Positions 26,480-36,729 are shown, counted from the stretch's first letter. The stretch: DNA of 64,000 nt from Gottfriedia luciferensis (GCF_001712755.1 NZ_MDKC01000013.1:62001-126000), one strand, 5' to 3'. Program-made: numbers and translations. Notes: generated by a model not told the origin, from the letters alone.

Positions 26480-27979
26480 ATGAAATATGTAGTAGGTATT
26501 GATTTAGGTACAAGTGCCGTAAAAATTTTACTTGTTAATCAGTCCGGAGAAGTATGCCAAGAAGTATCTCGTGCCTATCCATTAATACAAGAAAAATCCG
26601 GATATAGTGAACAAAGACCAGAAGAATGGGTTGAAAAAACAATCGATGGACTTGCCGAACTAGTTAGAGACTTTAAAGGTCATCCGAATGATATACAAGG
26701 GATTAGCTTCTCAGGTCAAATGCATGGTCTAGTGTTATTGAATAAAGAAAATGAAATCCTTCGTAATGCAATTTTATGGAATGACACAAGAACGACTAAG
26801 CAATGTGAAAAGATCAATGAAATAGTTGGCAAAGAACGTTTACTTGAAATAACGAAAAATCCAGCACTTGAAGGATTTACTTTACCAAAACTTTTATGGG
26901 TAAAGGAATTTGAACCAGAGATCTATAATCAGGCAGCAGTATTTTTATTGCCTAAAGACTATCTTCGTTATCGTCTGACTGGAGAAATTCATACTGAATA
27001 CTCAGATGCTACCGGAACATTACTTTTAAACGTGAAAGAAAAGCAGTGGAGTGAAGAATTATGTACTAAATTCGATATTCCTTTACATCTTTGCCCACCA
27101 ATTGTCGAGTCTCATGATTGTGTTGGAACAATTACAGAAGAAGTTTCTATTTTGACAGGACTTAGCCGTGAAGTGAAAGTATTTGCAGGCGGAGCCGATA
27201 ATGCTTGTGGCGCAATTGGCTCAGGTATTTTAAAAGAAGGCAATACGCTATGTAGTATTGGTACTTCAGGAGTTGTTCTTTCTTATGAAGAGCATGGAGA
27301 ACAAGACTTCAAAGGTAAGGTTCATTATTTTAACCATAGTAAAGAAGATGCTTTCTATTCAATGGGTGTAACGCTTGCCGCAGGATATTCATTAAGTTGG
27401 TTTAAAGATACTTTTGCTGAAGGTGTGAATTTCGAACAACTATTAGAGGATGTTGACCTTGTTTCAATTGGCTCAAATGGTTTAATGTTTACTCCGTATT
27501 TGGTTGGTGAAAGAACACCACATGCGGATTCAATTATTAGAGGGTGTTTTATCGGTATGGATGCAGCACATAAGAGAAGTGACTTTACGAGGGCCGTCAT
27601 GGAAGGTATTACTTTTTCATTGAACGAGTCAATTGAAATTTTCCGAAATAACGGTAAAAGGATTGATTCAATTATTTCAATTGGTGGCGGTGCAAAAAAT
27701 CCTATTTGGCTTCAAATGCAAGCAGATATTTTTAATGCGACAATTATTAAACTTTCAAGCGAGCAAGGTCCTGGGATGGGTGCGGCGATGCTTGCTGCTT
27801 ATGGATGTAATTGGTTTGAATCATTAGAGGCTTGTGCAGAAGAGTTCATAAAGCCAATCACTTCATATAAACCAGTAAGTGAAAATGTTAAACAATATGA
27901 GAAGCTTTATTCTATTTATAAGCAAATTTATTCCAGCACAAAGGAACTAAATAGAATGTTATCTGAATTTAGAAACTAG
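26480..27979 (+). CDS. xylB: Xylulokinase
   Basis: A 499-residue FGGY kinase that phosphorylates D-xylulose to xylulose-5-phosphate. Motifs: GIDLGTSAVKILL at the N-terminus, SGQMHGLVLL near 80, WNDTRT near 101, GGADNACGAIG near 235, and the late ISIGGGAKNPIWLQMQAD near 398. The ATG at 26480 follows AAAAGGATGA and gives the usual XylB length; the frame extends 78 bp upstream through the hairpin but has no site there. Confidence 0.97.
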   Translation: MKYVVGIDLGTSAVKILLVNQSGEVCQEVSRAYPLIQEKSGYSEQRPEEWVEKTIDGLAELVRDFKGHPNDIQGISFSGQMHGLVLLNKENEILRNAILWNDTRTTKQCEKINEIVGKERLLEITKNPALEGFTLPKLLWVKEFEPEIYNQAAVFLLPKDYLRYRLTGEIHTEYSDATGTLLLNVKEKQWSEELCTKFDIPLHLCPPIVESHDCVGTITEEVSILTGLSREVKVFAGGADNACGAIGSGILKEGNTLCSIGTSGVVLSYEEHGEQDFKGKVHYFNHSKEDAFYSMGVTLAAGYSLSWFKDTFAEGVNFEQLLEDVDLVSIGSNGLMFTPYLVGERTPHADSIIRGCFIGMDAAHKRSDFTRAVMEGITFSLNESIEIFRNNGKRIDSIISIGGGAKNPIWLQMQADIFNATIIKLSSEQGPGMGAAMLAAYGCNWFESLEACAEEFIKPITSYKPVSENVKQYEKLYSIYKQIYSSTKELNRMLSEFRN

Positions 27980-28019
27980 TATAAGACGCTAAAAATTAGC
28001 ACTAGAGGGGGAGTTTTAC

Positions 28020-29003
28020 TTGAATTATCGAGAACTTGGTAATACAGGTTTAATGATTAGTGAGGTAAGTTTTGGAACTTGGGCAATTGGTGGAGCATGG
28101 GGCAAAACAGATAATACTGAAGCTTTAAAATCATTACGACACGCAATCGACCAAGGTGTAAATTTTTTTGATACTGCAGATGTATATGGTGATGGTCATA
28201 GCGAAGAACTATTGGCTAAAGCCACAAAAGGACTTGAAGATAAAATTTATATAGGAACAAAATTTTGTCGAAAAGGTGATATCTTTTCACCGGAAAATTA
28301 CTCATATGAAGCGGTTAAGTCTTATTGCGAGGATAGTCTAAAACGATTAAATCGAGATGTGATTGATTTATATCAAGTGCATTGTCCAGCAACTGAAATT
28401 TTAAAGGATGGACAAGTATTTGATGTACTTGACCGTTTAAAAAGCGAAGGGAAAATCCGCCATTACGGGGTTAGCGTTGAAACGGTTGAAGAAGGAATGA
28501 TTTGCTTAGAAAACCCAAATGTGAAAAGCTTACAGGTTATCTTTAATATTTTTAGACAAAAGCCATTAGAAGAATTACTTCCCGAGGCTTATAAGCGTGG
28601 AGTTGGTGTTCTTGTAAGATTACCACTAGCCAGTGGACTCTTATCTGGAAAGTATAAGGCTGATCATATTTTTGAGGAAGATGATCACCGAAACTTTAAT
28701 GAAAATGGAGCGGCCTTTAATATCGGAGAAACATTTGCAGGCTTGGGCTTTAAAAAAGGAGTAGAATTGGCAAATCGAATTAACTGGATTGCTGAAGGAA
28801 GGTCTTCGATGGCAGGTGCAGCACTTAGATGGATTTTAGATCAAAAGGAAATTACATGTGTAATTCCTGGATTTAGAAACCAACGCCAAGTGGATGGCAA
28901 CTTAGAAGCAATGAATATACAATCTTTTTCGAAAGCGGAATTAGATCAATTAGAGCTTTTCTATCAAAAAAATGTTTCTGACTTTATCAAAGGTGCTTAC
29001 TAA
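28020..29003 (+). CDS. Aldo/keto reductase
   Basis: A 327-residue TIM-barrel NADPH-dependent reductase. The catalytic tetrad can be read in FDTADVYGDGHSEE (Asp and Tyr), GTKF (Lys) and YQVHCP (His). The start is TTG at 28020 behind AGAGGGGGAG. It sits inside the xylose cluster between xylB and the beta-xylosidase, so a role in pentose or oligosaccharide metabolism, such as reduction of an aldose or side-chain product, is likely but unproven. Confidence 0.87.
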   Translation: MNYRELGNTGLMISEVSFGTWAIGGAWGKTDNTEALKSLRHAIDQGVNFFDTADVYGDGHSEELLAKATKGLEDKIYIGTKFCRKGDIFSPENYSYEAVKSYCEDSLKRLNRDVIDLYQVHCPATEILKDGQVFDVLDRLKSEGKIRHYGVSVETVEEGMICLENPNVKSLQVIFNIFRQKPLEELLPEAYKRGVGVLVRLPLASGLLSGKYKADHIFEEDDHRNFNENGAAFNIGETFAGLGFKKGVELANRINWIAEGRSSMAGAALRWILDQKEITCVIPGFRNQRQVDGNLEAMNIQSFSKAELDQLELFYQKNVSDFIKGAY

Positions 29004-29048
29004 AAAGTAATGTATTGAACTATATAGATGCATATGGAGGAGTATAAA

Positions 29049-30653
29049 ATGGCTAAAATCAGTAATCCAATTTTACAGGGATTTAATCCCGATCCAAGTA
29101 TTTGCCGAGTTGGGGAAGATTATTATATTGCAGTTTCAACATTTGAATGGTTTCCAGGAGTTGGAATTTATCATTCAAAGGATTTAAAGAACTGGCGATT
29201 AGCATCAAGACCTTTGAAACGTTTAAGTCAATTAAATATGACAGGTAATCCAGATTCGGGTGGTATTTGGGCTCCTGCATTATCTTATCGTGATGGACAA
29301 TTCTGGTTAATTTACACTGATGTAAAGGTAGTTGAAGGTCAATGGAAAGATTGTCACAACTATCTCGCAACATGTGAAACGATTGACGGAGAATGGTCAG
29401 ACCCAGTTTACTTAAATAGTACTGGATTTGATCCTTCATTATTTCACGATGAGGATGGAAAAAAATATTTAGTTAATATGGTTTGGGATCATCGTGTAGG
29501 AAATCATCATTTTTATGGCATTTCATTACAAGAATACAGTGTAGAAGAAAAGAAACTAATCGGAAAAGCAGAGGTTATCTTTAAAGGAACCGATATTAAA
29601 CTAACGGAAGCACCACATTTATATAGAATAAATGATTACTATTACTTATTAACGGCAGAAGGTGGTACGAAATATGATCACCAAGCTACAATTGCTAGGT
29701 CAAAACAGTTAATGGGGCCATATGAAGTACACCCGGAAAACCCGTTAATTTCGTCATTCCATGCGCCAAGAATTCCCCTTCAAAAAGCAGGACATGCATC
29801 AATTGTTCAAACACATACAGATGAATGGTTCCTTGTGCATTTAACAGGAAGACCATTACCAAGAGAAGGTCAACCGTTGTTAGACCCAAGAGGTTTCTGT
29901 CCATTAGGAAGAGAAACTGCTATTCAAAGGCTTGAGTGGAAAAATGATTGGCCGTATGTCGTAGGAGGGAATAGTCCATCACTTGAAATAGAAGGGCCAA
30001 AAATAGATGAAGTAAAATGGGAAAGTGATTACCCTGAGATGGATGACTTTAACTCAGATGTCTTAAATCCTCACTTTCAAAACTTAAGAATTCCATTAGG
30101 AGAGAATATTGTATCCTTAAAAGACAATCCAGGGCATCTACGTCTTTACGGAAGAGAATCCCTAACATCTAAATTTACTCAGTCATTTATAGCAAGACGC
30201 TGGCAACATTTTAACTTTACTGCAGAAACAAAAGTAGCATTTAATCCAAATACATTCCATCAATCAGCTGGTTTAGTAAATTATTACAACACTCAAAACT
30301 GGACTTCATGTCAAATCACTTGGAATGAAGGAAAGGGTCGAATTCTTGAATTAGTAACATGTGATAATTTTAAGTTCGATCAGCCTCTTCAAGGAAACGA
30401 AATTATCATTCCAGAACATGTTGAATATGTATATCTTCGAGTAGATGTGAAAACGAATGTTTACGAATACTCCTATTCATTTGATGGAGAGGATTGGATA
30501 GCAATACCTGTAAAACTTTATTCATTTAAACTGTCTGATGATTATATTCAGGGTGGTGGATTCTTTACAGGTGCATTCGTTGGAATGCAATGTCAGGATA
30601 CGACTGGGCAAGGGCTACACGCGGATTTCGATTATTTTATTTATAAGAACTAA
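29049..30653 (+). CDS. xynB: GH43 beta-xylosidase, intracellular
   Basis: A 534-residue glycoside hydrolase family 43 enzyme, the size of B. subtilis XynB. The five-bladed propeller starts with [15 protein letters not shown] (catalytic base Asp), continues with [12 protein letters not shown] (pKa-modulating Asp) and LTEAPHLYR (general acid Glu), and a C-terminal beta-sandwich follows after about 320. There is no signal peptide, so it would cut xylobiose or longer xylo-oligosaccharides after import. The ATG at 29049 follows GGAGGAG. It is the last gene of the cluster and is followed by a perfect terminator. Confidence 0.94.
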   Translation: MAKISNPILQGFNPDPSICRVGEDYYIAVSTFEWFPGVGIYHSKDLKNWRLASRPLKRLSQLNMTGNPDSGGIWAPALSYRDGQFWLIYTDVKVVEGQWKDCHNYLATCETIDGEWSDPVYLNSTGFDPSLFHDEDGKKYLVNMVWDHRVGNHHFYGISLQEYSVEEKKLIGKAEVIFKGTDIKLTEAPHLYRINDYYYLLTAEGGTKYDHQATIARSKQLMGPYEVHPENPLISSFHAPRIPLQKAGHASIVQTHTDEWFLVHLTGRPLPREGQPLLDPRGFCPLGRETAIQRLEWKNDWPYVVGGNSPSLEIEGPKIDEVKWESDYPEMDDFNSDVLNPHFQNLRIPLGENIVSLKDNPGHLRLYGRESLTSKFTQSFIARRWQHFNFTAETKVAFNPNTFHQSAGLVNYYNTQNWTSCQITWNEGKGRILELVTCDNFKFDQPLQGNEIIIPEHVEYVYLRVDVKTNVYEYSYSFDGEDWIAIPVKLYSFKLSDDYIQGGGFFTGAFVGMQCQDTTGQGLHADFDYFIYKN

Positions 30654-30654
30654 T

Positions 30655-30687
30655 AAAAAAGTTCAACCAATTTGGTTGAACTTTTTT
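30655..30687. terminator. Bidirectional terminator after the xylose cluster
   Basis: AAAAAAGTTCAACC pairs with GGTTGAACTTTTTT around a 5-nt loop. It is symmetrical, so it serves both the xylosidase gene and the converging efflux-pump gene. Confidence 0.92.
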
Positions 30688-30705
30688 AGTCTAAAACTTA
30701 CTGTA

Positions 30706-32241
30706 TTAATTCTCTGCTAACTTTTTCTTAAAGTTAGTACTAGTATTAGTATTTTCTTTCACTACAGGTTCCTCTGCAGCTGTTGAACGTTTAATAAAGA
30801 ATGCAAGAACTAGTGCAACTGCGGCAACGAATACCGTCACATAAAATGAGAAGTTAATTCCCTCTAACATTGCCTTCATTGTGATCTCTTGCTTAATTTG
30901 AGCAAGCATTTCAGGTGTAGGTTTACTAGTCACATGCTTCATCGCTTCAGCAGCAAGCTCTTTCGCTTTAGATTCTGTACGATTCGACATTACTGTTACG
31001 AGTAAAGCAGTACCAATTGCCCCAGATACTTGCTGTAAAGTATTATTCATGGCAGTACCATGTGGATAGAATCGTTTTGGTAATTGATTTAAACCATTTG
31101 TTGATACTGGCATCATTACCATCGACATACCGAACATACGTAATGAGTATAAAATAATAATATGTGTATATGTTGTATCCATTGTTAATTTACTTAAGAA
31201 ATAAGTAGTAACAGTCATAATTGCTAAACCAGTTACTGCAAGTATTCTTCCGCCGATTTTATCAAATAATTTACCCGTAATTGGGGACATAATTGCCATT
31301 AATAATGCACCTGGTAACAGCATTAAGCCTGCATCAAATGGTTTAATGCCGCGAAGCGTTTGAGTGTAAATCGGTAAAAGCATCATTGCTGAGAACATAG
31401 CCATTGTCACTACAATTGAAATCGCTGATGATAAAGCAAACATAGGGTAGCGATAAATTCTGAAGTTTAACATTGGCGTATCAAGTTTTAATTGACGTAA
31501 GATAAATAGTATTAATGAAATAACCCCTACAATTAAAGTAACGTAAGCTTCTGGACTATCCCATCCTTTTGTTCCTGCAGTACTAAAACCGTACAATAAT
31601 CCACCAAAACCTATACTTGATAAAAGAACAGAGAAAAGGTCGATCGTACTATTTGATTTCTCTTTTTTATCTTTAAGTAAGAAAAAGCCAATAATTAAAA
31701 TCGTTAATGCAATCGGTGAAACAACATGGAAAAGCATTCTCCAGTCATAATGTTCAATAATCCAACCAGATAATGTCGGGCCAATTGCTGGTGCACCCAT
31801 CATAACTAAACCAAAGAAGCCCATTGCAGTTCCTCGTTTTTCAACAGGGAAGCTAGTTAGCATAACATTCATTAATAATGGCATTAAAATAGCCGAACCA
31901 GAAGCTTGAATCATACGACCCGCTAATAATAAAGGAAATACATGTGCAAATCCTGCAGTTAAAGTACCGATATTAAATAAAAGTAGTGCAGTTAAAAATA
32001 AATGTCTAACAGAATATTTTTGGATCAAAAAAGCAGTAGTCGGAATTAAAATACCATTAACTAACATATACCCTGTAGAAAGCCATTGAACAGTCGAAGG
32101 CTCAACGTCCAAATCCTTCATAATAGAAGGTAAAGCAATATTAAGTAAAGTATTGTTTAAGAACGCAATAAAAGCCCCAATCATTAGGATTGTAATAATC
32201 CCATATGGTGGGCGAACCGATTTATTCATGGAATGATCCAT
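30706..32241 (-). CDS. DHA2-family drug efflux MFS transporter (EmrB/QacA type)
   Basis: A 511-residue major facilitator protein with about 14 transmembrane segments. Motif A-like loops and the family motif GPTLSGWIIEHYDWRMLF (near 154-171) mark it as DHA2, a proton-driven drug exporter. The start at 32241 follows AAAGGAGGGG; an in-frame upstream start has no site. A TetR-family gene is divergently transcribed next to it, the classic layout of a locally repressed pump. A perfect inverted repeat lies just upstream of its ribosome binding site. Confidence 0.9.
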   Translation of the reverse strand: MDHSMNKSVRPPYGIITILMIGAFIAFLNNTLLNIALPSIMKDLDVEPSTVQWLSTGYMLVNGILIPTTAFLIQKYSVRHLFLTALLLFNIGTLTAGFAHVFPLLLAGRMIQASGSAILMPLLMNVMLTSFPVEKRGTAMGFFGLVMMGAPAIGPTLSGWIIEHYDWRMLFHVVSPIALTILIIGFFLLKDKKEKSNSTIDLFSVLLSSIGFGGLLYGFSTAGTKGWDSPEAYVTLIVGVISLILFILRQLKLDTPMLNFRIYRYPMFALSSAISIVVTMAMFSAMMLLPIYTQTLRGIKPFDAGLMLLPGALLMAIMSPITGKLFDKIGGRILAVTGLAIMTVTTYFLSKLTMDTTYTHIIILYSLRMFGMSMVMMPVSTNGLNQLPKRFYPHGTAMNNTLQQVSGAIGTALLVTVMSNRTESKAKELAAEAMKHVTSKPTPEMLAQIKQEITMKAMLEGINFSFYVTVFVAAVALVLAFFIKRSTAAEEPVVKENTNTSTNFKKKLAEN

Positions 32242-32264
32242 GATTTCCCCTCCTTTGTACATCT

Positions 32265-32282
32265 AGTTCAATTTTTTGAACT
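32265..32282. promoter_or_regulatory. Candidate TetR-type operator upstream of the efflux pump gene
   Basis: AGTTCAA and TTGAACT form a perfect 7-bp inverted repeat with a 4-bp centre, in the leader of the pump gene and within the divergent intergenic region. It is a good candidate site for the neighbouring regulator. Confidence 0.5.
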
Positions 32283-32452
32283 GTGTTTCCATCTTCTATA
32301 TAAGATAATATGATATACCATTCATTCATTAGATGCAATTATAATACCCATTAGAAATCTTTAATAATCTAATCAGATATTTACTAGTTAAAAATGTTAA
32401 AATAATGTACTATGTTTTTTAAGCAGTAATTAACTAGAACCAAGGTGATTAT

Positions 32453-33343
32453 ATGAATGATCGTAAACAGCATGTTGTAAAAATAGCTCATGAATTGTTT
32501 ATTGAAAAAGGATTTCAAGCAACATCTATTCAAGACATATTAGACTATAGCGGTATTTCTAAAGGTACATTTTATAATTATTTTTCGTCTAAAAGTGATT
32601 TAGTAGTCGCATTATTTAATATGATTTATAAAAAACTTGAACATGAAAGAAATGAGTTGTTGATCGGACAGAGCCCTTCAAATATTGAAATTTTTATTAA
32701 ACAAATAACATTATTAATGGAGGCAAATAGAGATAATAAATTGATTTCTCTATTTGAAGAAGTAATTTATATAAATGACTTAGATATTAAACAGTTCATA
32801 AGAGAAGGTAATTTTAAGACATTAAATTGGGTGTATACTCGATTCTTAGACATTTTTGGTAGTGAGAAAAAAGATTTTTTATTAGATAGTGCCATTATGT
32901 TTTTAGGAATTATACATCATAATGTTAGATACTATGACCTTGCCAAAGATGTGAATATTAGTATGGATCAAGTCGTCCGATATAGTGTAAAACGTATGAT
33001 TAAAATTGTTGAGGATGTTGAGGAATCTGGTGAGCAATTATTCAATTTGGAACTATTAGATAGATGGTTACCAGTAAGAAAGACCGAAGAAAATCTTCAA
33101 CAAAAGCTTTGTAGTATAATTTGTACAATGAAAAAATCAGCATTAAATAGTAATGAACAACAGAAGTACAATGAGTTACTAGATTTTTTACAAAACGAAT
33201 TGTTGCAGTCAAAAACACCTAGAAAATATTTAATTGAGAGTGCTTTAGTATCCTTAAACGAAGGGAAAACGTTACTAGGAGATAAAGAACTACAAAAGCT
33301 TAATGAGTTGATCGATATTAATTTTATACAACACGTTAAATAA
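32453..33343 (+). CDS. TetR/AcrR-family regulator, long form
   Basis: A 296-residue regulator with an N-terminal TetR helix-turn-helix (about 5-50, with FQATSIQDILDYSGISKGTF). It is about 100 residues longer than typical TetR proteins; the extra part is a helical C-terminal region with no motif I recognise. The ATG follows CAAGGTGATT. It is divergent from the DHA2 pump and probably represses it and itself. The ligand is unknown. Confidence 0.88.
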   Translation: MNDRKQHVVKIAHELFIEKGFQATSIQDILDYSGISKGTFYNYFSSKSDLVVALFNMIYKKLEHERNELLIGQSPSNIEIFIKQITLLMEANRDNKLISLFEEVIYINDLDIKQFIREGNFKTLNWVYTRFLDIFGSEKKDFLLDSAIMFLGIIHHNVRYYDLAKDVNISMDQVVRYSVKRMIKIVEDVEESGEQLFNLELLDRWLPVRKTEENLQQKLCSIICTMKKSALNSNEQQKYNELLDFLQNELLQSKTPRKYLIESALVSLNEGKTLLGDKELQKLNELIDINFIQHVK

Positions 33344-33360
33344 CCCATTTAATGAAAGAG

Positions 33361-33400
33361 AACCATCCTTTAGCAATTAAGCTTAGGATGGTTTTCTTTT
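33361..33400 (+). terminator. Terminator after the TetR-family gene
   Basis: AACCATCCT pairs with AGGATGGTT, with an inner AGC/GCT stem, followed by TTCTTTTT. Confidence 0.85.
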
Positions 33401-33561
33401 TGTTTATAATGATTAGTTCAAATTTCACTATAGCTAAAGTTGTTTTTTTCCCTTGAAATTTTTCGATTAGATAAGTTCAATACAACTTTCGTCTACTTTT
33501 AAGACGAAAAACCAACTGAAAATCAGTAAAAATGTCGTTATTATACTTTTTTTACCATTAA

Positions 33562-33592
33562 TTGACAAAAAATTCTGAATTGGTGATATACT
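33562..33592 (+). promoter_or_regulatory. Candidate cstA promoter
   Basis: A consensus -35 TTGACA (33562-33567) is followed by GATATA (17-bp spacer) overlapping TATACT (19-bp spacer), about 35 bp before the start codon. Confidence 0.6.
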
Positions 33593-33626
33593 TTCTTTTA
33601 TAAATGAAAAAGGAGGTATCTTTGTT

Positions 33627-35705
33627 GTGAAATCTTTAAAATCAATAGTAGTTTGGGGATTAATTTCAATACTTGGAGCTTTCTGTTTTTCTGTACTAGC
33701 TTTAAAAAGAGGGGAAACAATAAATGCAATTTGGCTCCTCACTGCGGCAGTTTGTACATATGCAGTGGCTTATCGTTTTTACAGTAAGTTTATTGCAGAA
33801 AAAGTATTTAAACTTGACGAAGATCGTAAAACACCTGCCGAAATTAATAATGATGGTAAAGACTTTGTACCAACGAATAAGTGGGTACTATTTGGTCATC
33901 ATTTTGCAGCGATAGCAGGGGCTGGACCACTGGTTGGACCAATTTTAGCTGCGCAAATGGGTTATTTACCCGGAACGATTTGGATTATCGTAGGAGTTGT
34001 ATTTGCAGGGGCAGTACAGGATTTTGTCATATTAGCTGCTTCGACACGTAGAAATGGTAAATCGCTTGGAGAAATGATTAAAGAAGAGATTGGTCCTATA
34101 ACTGGGGTCATTGCGTTAATAGGTATATTAGGAATTATGGTTATTTTATTAGCTGTATTAGCACTTGTTGTAGTTAAAGCGCTCGCAGGAAGTCCTTGGG
34201 GAATGTTTACGATTGCAGCAACTATTCCAATCGCAATTTTCATGGGTATTTATATGCGATACATACGTCCTGGCCGAGTAGGAGAAGGGTCTTTTATTGG
34301 TGTTATTTTATTACTACTTTCATTATTTGCAGGACAATATGTAGCAGAAAGTCCAACATTAGCAGCAATGTTTACGTTTAAAGGAGAAACGATTGCGCTT
34401 ATGTTAATTGGTTATGGGTTTATAGCATCAGTACTTCCAGTTTGGCTATTATTAGCTCCACGTGATTATTTAAGCACATTTTTAAAGGTTGGAACGATTT
34501 TAGCTTTAGCAATTGGCATTATTATTGTAGCACCAGACTTACAAATGCCGGCCGTTACAAAATTTATTGACGGAACAGGACCAGTATTTGCTGGAAATCT
34601 ATTTCCGTTTTTATTTATAACAATTGCTTGTGGATCTGTATCTGGATTCCACTCATTAGTTGCTTCAGGAACTACACCAAAAATGATTGAACGTGAAACG
34701 CATGCACGTGCCATTGGTTATGGTGCTATGTTAACGGAGTCTTTTGTAGCAGTGATGGCTATGATTGCGGCATGTTTATTAACTCCAGGAGCATATTTTG
34801 CTATAAATAGCCCACCTGCCATAATTGGAACTGACGTAAATCAGGTGGCTCAAGTAGTTTCAAGCTGGGGCTTTACAATAGCTCCAAATGATTTGACTAC
34901 ACTAGCAAAGGATGTAGGGGAACAAACGATTCTTTCTCGTACTGGTGGGGCACCAACTTTAGCAATCGGCATGGCGGCACTCTTCTCTAAAGTAATCGGT
35001 GGTAAAACACTAATGGCTTTTTGGTATCATTTTGCTATTTTATTTGAAGCATTATTTATTTTAACAACAATTGATGCTGGAACTAGGATTGGACGTTATA
35101 TGACGCAGGATATACTAGGCAATGTGTATAAGCCATTTGGAAAGACGGATTCACTTCCTGCAAATTTAATTGCGACAGCTATTTGCGTTTTCGGCTGGGG
35201 TTATTTCCTTTATCAAGGTGTTATTGATCCACTTGGAGGCATTAATACTTTATGGCCGTTATTCGGTATTGCAAATCAAATGCTTGCAGCGATTGCATTA
35301 TTGCTAGGCACAACGATCTTGCTGAAAATGGGGAAAAAGGCATATGCATGGATTACATTAGTGCCAACAATTTGGATATTAATCGTCACAATGACAGCTG
35401 GTTGGCAAAAGCTGTTTCATGCATTACCAAAAATAGGGTTTTTAGCGCATGCTAAAGTATTTAAAGATGGTTTAGATGCTGGCAAAATCCTTGCACCAGC
35501 AGCTAGTAAAGCACAAATGAATCAAATAATTTTAAATGACTATATTGACGCAACAATTTGCGGATTATTTATGGTGATTGTGCTTTTAGTTCTAATTGCT
35601 TCGATTCGAAATTGGATAAATATATTGTCTAATAAACCGATAAAATTACATGAAACTCCATACATTAAACGCGAAGAAAGTGAACCGAAAAATTATGCAC
35701 TATAA
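33627..35705 (+). CDS. cstA: Carbon starvation protein CstA family transporter
   Basis: A 692-residue membrane protein with about 16-18 hydrophobic segments. The family hallmarks are FGHHFAAIAGAGPLVGP near 89-105, then GTIWIIVGVVFAGAVQDF and CGSVSGFHSLVASGTTPK. CstA and the related BtsT are pyruvate or peptide transporters in enterobacteria; the substrate here is not known. The GTG start follows AAAGGAGGT. A YbdD-like small gene overlaps its 3' end, as in many CstA loci. Confidence 0.92.
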   Translation: MKSLKSIVVWGLISILGAFCFSVLALKRGETINAIWLLTAAVCTYAVAYRFYSKFIAEKVFKLDEDRKTPAEINNDGKDFVPTNKWVLFGHHFAAIAGAGPLVGPILAAQMGYLPGTIWIIVGVVFAGAVQDFVILAASTRRNGKSLGEMIKEEIGPITGVIALIGILGIMVILLAVLALVVVKALAGSPWGMFTIAATIPIAIFMGIYMRYIRPGRVGEGSFIGVILLLLSLFAGQYVAESPTLAAMFTFKGETIALMLIGYGFIASVLPVWLLLAPRDYLSTFLKVGTILALAIGIIIVAPDLQMPAVTKFIDGTGPVFAGNLFPFLFITIACGSVSGFHSLVASGTTPKMIERETHARAIGYGAMLTESFVAVMAMIAACLLTPGAYFAINSPPAIIGTDVNQVAQVVSSWGFTIAPNDLTTLAKDVGEQTILSRTGGAPTLAIGMAALFSKVIGGKTLMAFWYHFAILFEALFILTTIDAGTRIGRYMTQDILGNVYKPFGKTDSLPANLIATAICVFGWGYFLYQGVIDPLGGINTLWPLFGIANQMLAAIALLLGTTILLKMGKKAYAWITLVPTIWILIVTMTAGWQKLFHALPKIGFLAHAKVFKDGLDAGKILAPAASKAQMNQIILNDYIDATICGLFMVIVLLVLIASIRNWINILSNKPIKLHETPYIKREESEPKNYAL

Positions 35706-35898
35706 AGTGGAGGAGTTCAAAAAATATTATAAACAGTTTATTAGTTTATTAGTAGGAGTACCAAGCTATGAGAAATATGTTGAACATATGAAAACACAAC
35801 ACCCTGATCAACCAATTCAATCTAGAAAAGAGTTCTTTATCGAAGCGCAAGAGTCACGTTTTAATTCTAAAGGTGGTAAAGTTACTCGTTGTTGTTAA
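35695..35898 (+). CDS. YbdD/YjiX-family small protein
   Basis: A 67-residue protein with the family pattern GVPSYEKYVEHMKTQHPDQP and a C-terminal FNSKGGKVTRCC with paired cysteines. It overlaps the end of cstA by 11 bp, the usual arrangement of this family with CstA/BtsT transporters. Its function is unknown; a small accessory or regulatory role for the transporter is plausible. The start at 35695 is a choice: a GTG at 35707 is possible, and neither has a strong site, so coupled translation is likely. Confidence 0.85.
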   Translation: MHYKVEEFKKYYKQFISLLVGVPSYEKYVEHMKTQHPDQPIQSRKEFFIEAQESRFNSKGGKVTRCC

Positions 35899-35927
35899 AG
35901 CAGATATATATAATCTAATAAGTAAAC

Positions 35928-35961
35928 AAAATCCACAAGAAATAATCTTGTGGATTTTTTG
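35928..35961. terminator. Bidirectional terminator between ybdD-like and ydeI-like genes
   Basis: AAATCCACAAGA pairs with TCTTGTGGATTT with a 5-nt loop, flanked by T runs on both strands. Confidence 0.9.
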
Positions 35962-35964
35962 CTT

Positions 35965-36636
35965 CTACTTTTTATCTCTACGATATAGATCCAGCGTTTT
36001 ATATCCAGCACTTAAGACCATTTTCATTTCTTCACGTCTTTTTGCTTTCGTGGCTTCTTGCTTAGCGCTATAGACGTGTCTTGCCCAATCTTTACGATAC
36101 CCAGGAGTTAGAGACTTATAGATCGTAAGTAATTCAGGAGAATCTTCTAAATCCTTTTCAACATTTGGAATCATATCAATATAATCATCTACACATTGAC
36201 TTGCTTTCGATGAATTCGCAGCTATTGTTTTTGATTCATCTTTTAATCCAACAACTGTAAAGACGTCATCTAATCCAACCATACGAGCAAATTTAATTGT
36301 ACTTGAACCAATATAGCCGCTTTCATCCGCACCTAATCCTTCGAATAAATCATCACGATGAATATAAGTCGAATATACTTTGTTTCCTTTTTTAGGATAG
36401 GCAATAAAAAGATACCCATTTTTATCTAAATAATGATTCTGGATAATCTTTGTGACTAGTTCTTTTAGCGAATCCATATCAAGTACAAAAGCAAATATCA
36501 GATCGTAAGGATGGTTTTGTAGATCCGTATCAAAATGTGGTAAATCCTCAAAATAATTTGCATCACTTGGTTGATTTAAAACTGTAGCTTTTTTATATTT
36601 TTTTAAGTTTAGCTTTTCAACAATGGTTTTAGTCAT
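35965..36636 (-). CDS. YdeI/OmpD-associated-like protein
   Basis: A 223-residue soluble protein. The C-terminal 60 residues contain LTPGYRKDWARHVYSAKQ and KRREEMKMVLSAGYKTL, the signature of the YdeI/OmpD-associated family. The N-terminal 150 residues resemble proteins of the DUF3052 type, with alternating strands and helices, but I cannot assign them firmly. The ATG follows AAAGGTGGATC. It is a single-gene unit. The biochemical role is unknown. Confidence 0.7.
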   Translation of the reverse strand: MTKTIVEKLNLKKYKKATVLNQPSDANYFEDLPHFDTDLQNHPYDLIFAFVLDMDSLKELVTKIIQNHYLDKNGYLFIAYPKKGNKVYSTYIHRDDLFEGLGADESGYIGSSTIKFARMVGLDDVFTVVGLKDESKTIAANSSKASQCVDDYIDMIPNVEKDLEDSPELLTIYKSLTPGYRKDWARHVYSAKQEATKAKRREEMKMVLSAGYKTLDLYRRDKK

Positions 36637-36690
36637 CCCGATCCACCTTTAAAGTAGTAAGTATAAGGCTATTATAAATCAAAATAAGTA

Positions 36691-36729
36691 AAAAAATAAT
36701 AGAAGCCCAGTTTCGAGCTTCTATTATTT
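36691..36729 (-). terminator. Terminator after the BceB-like gene
   Basis: Read on the minus strand, AAATAATAGAAGC pairs with GCTTCTATTATTT, followed by a T run. Confidence 0.85.
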
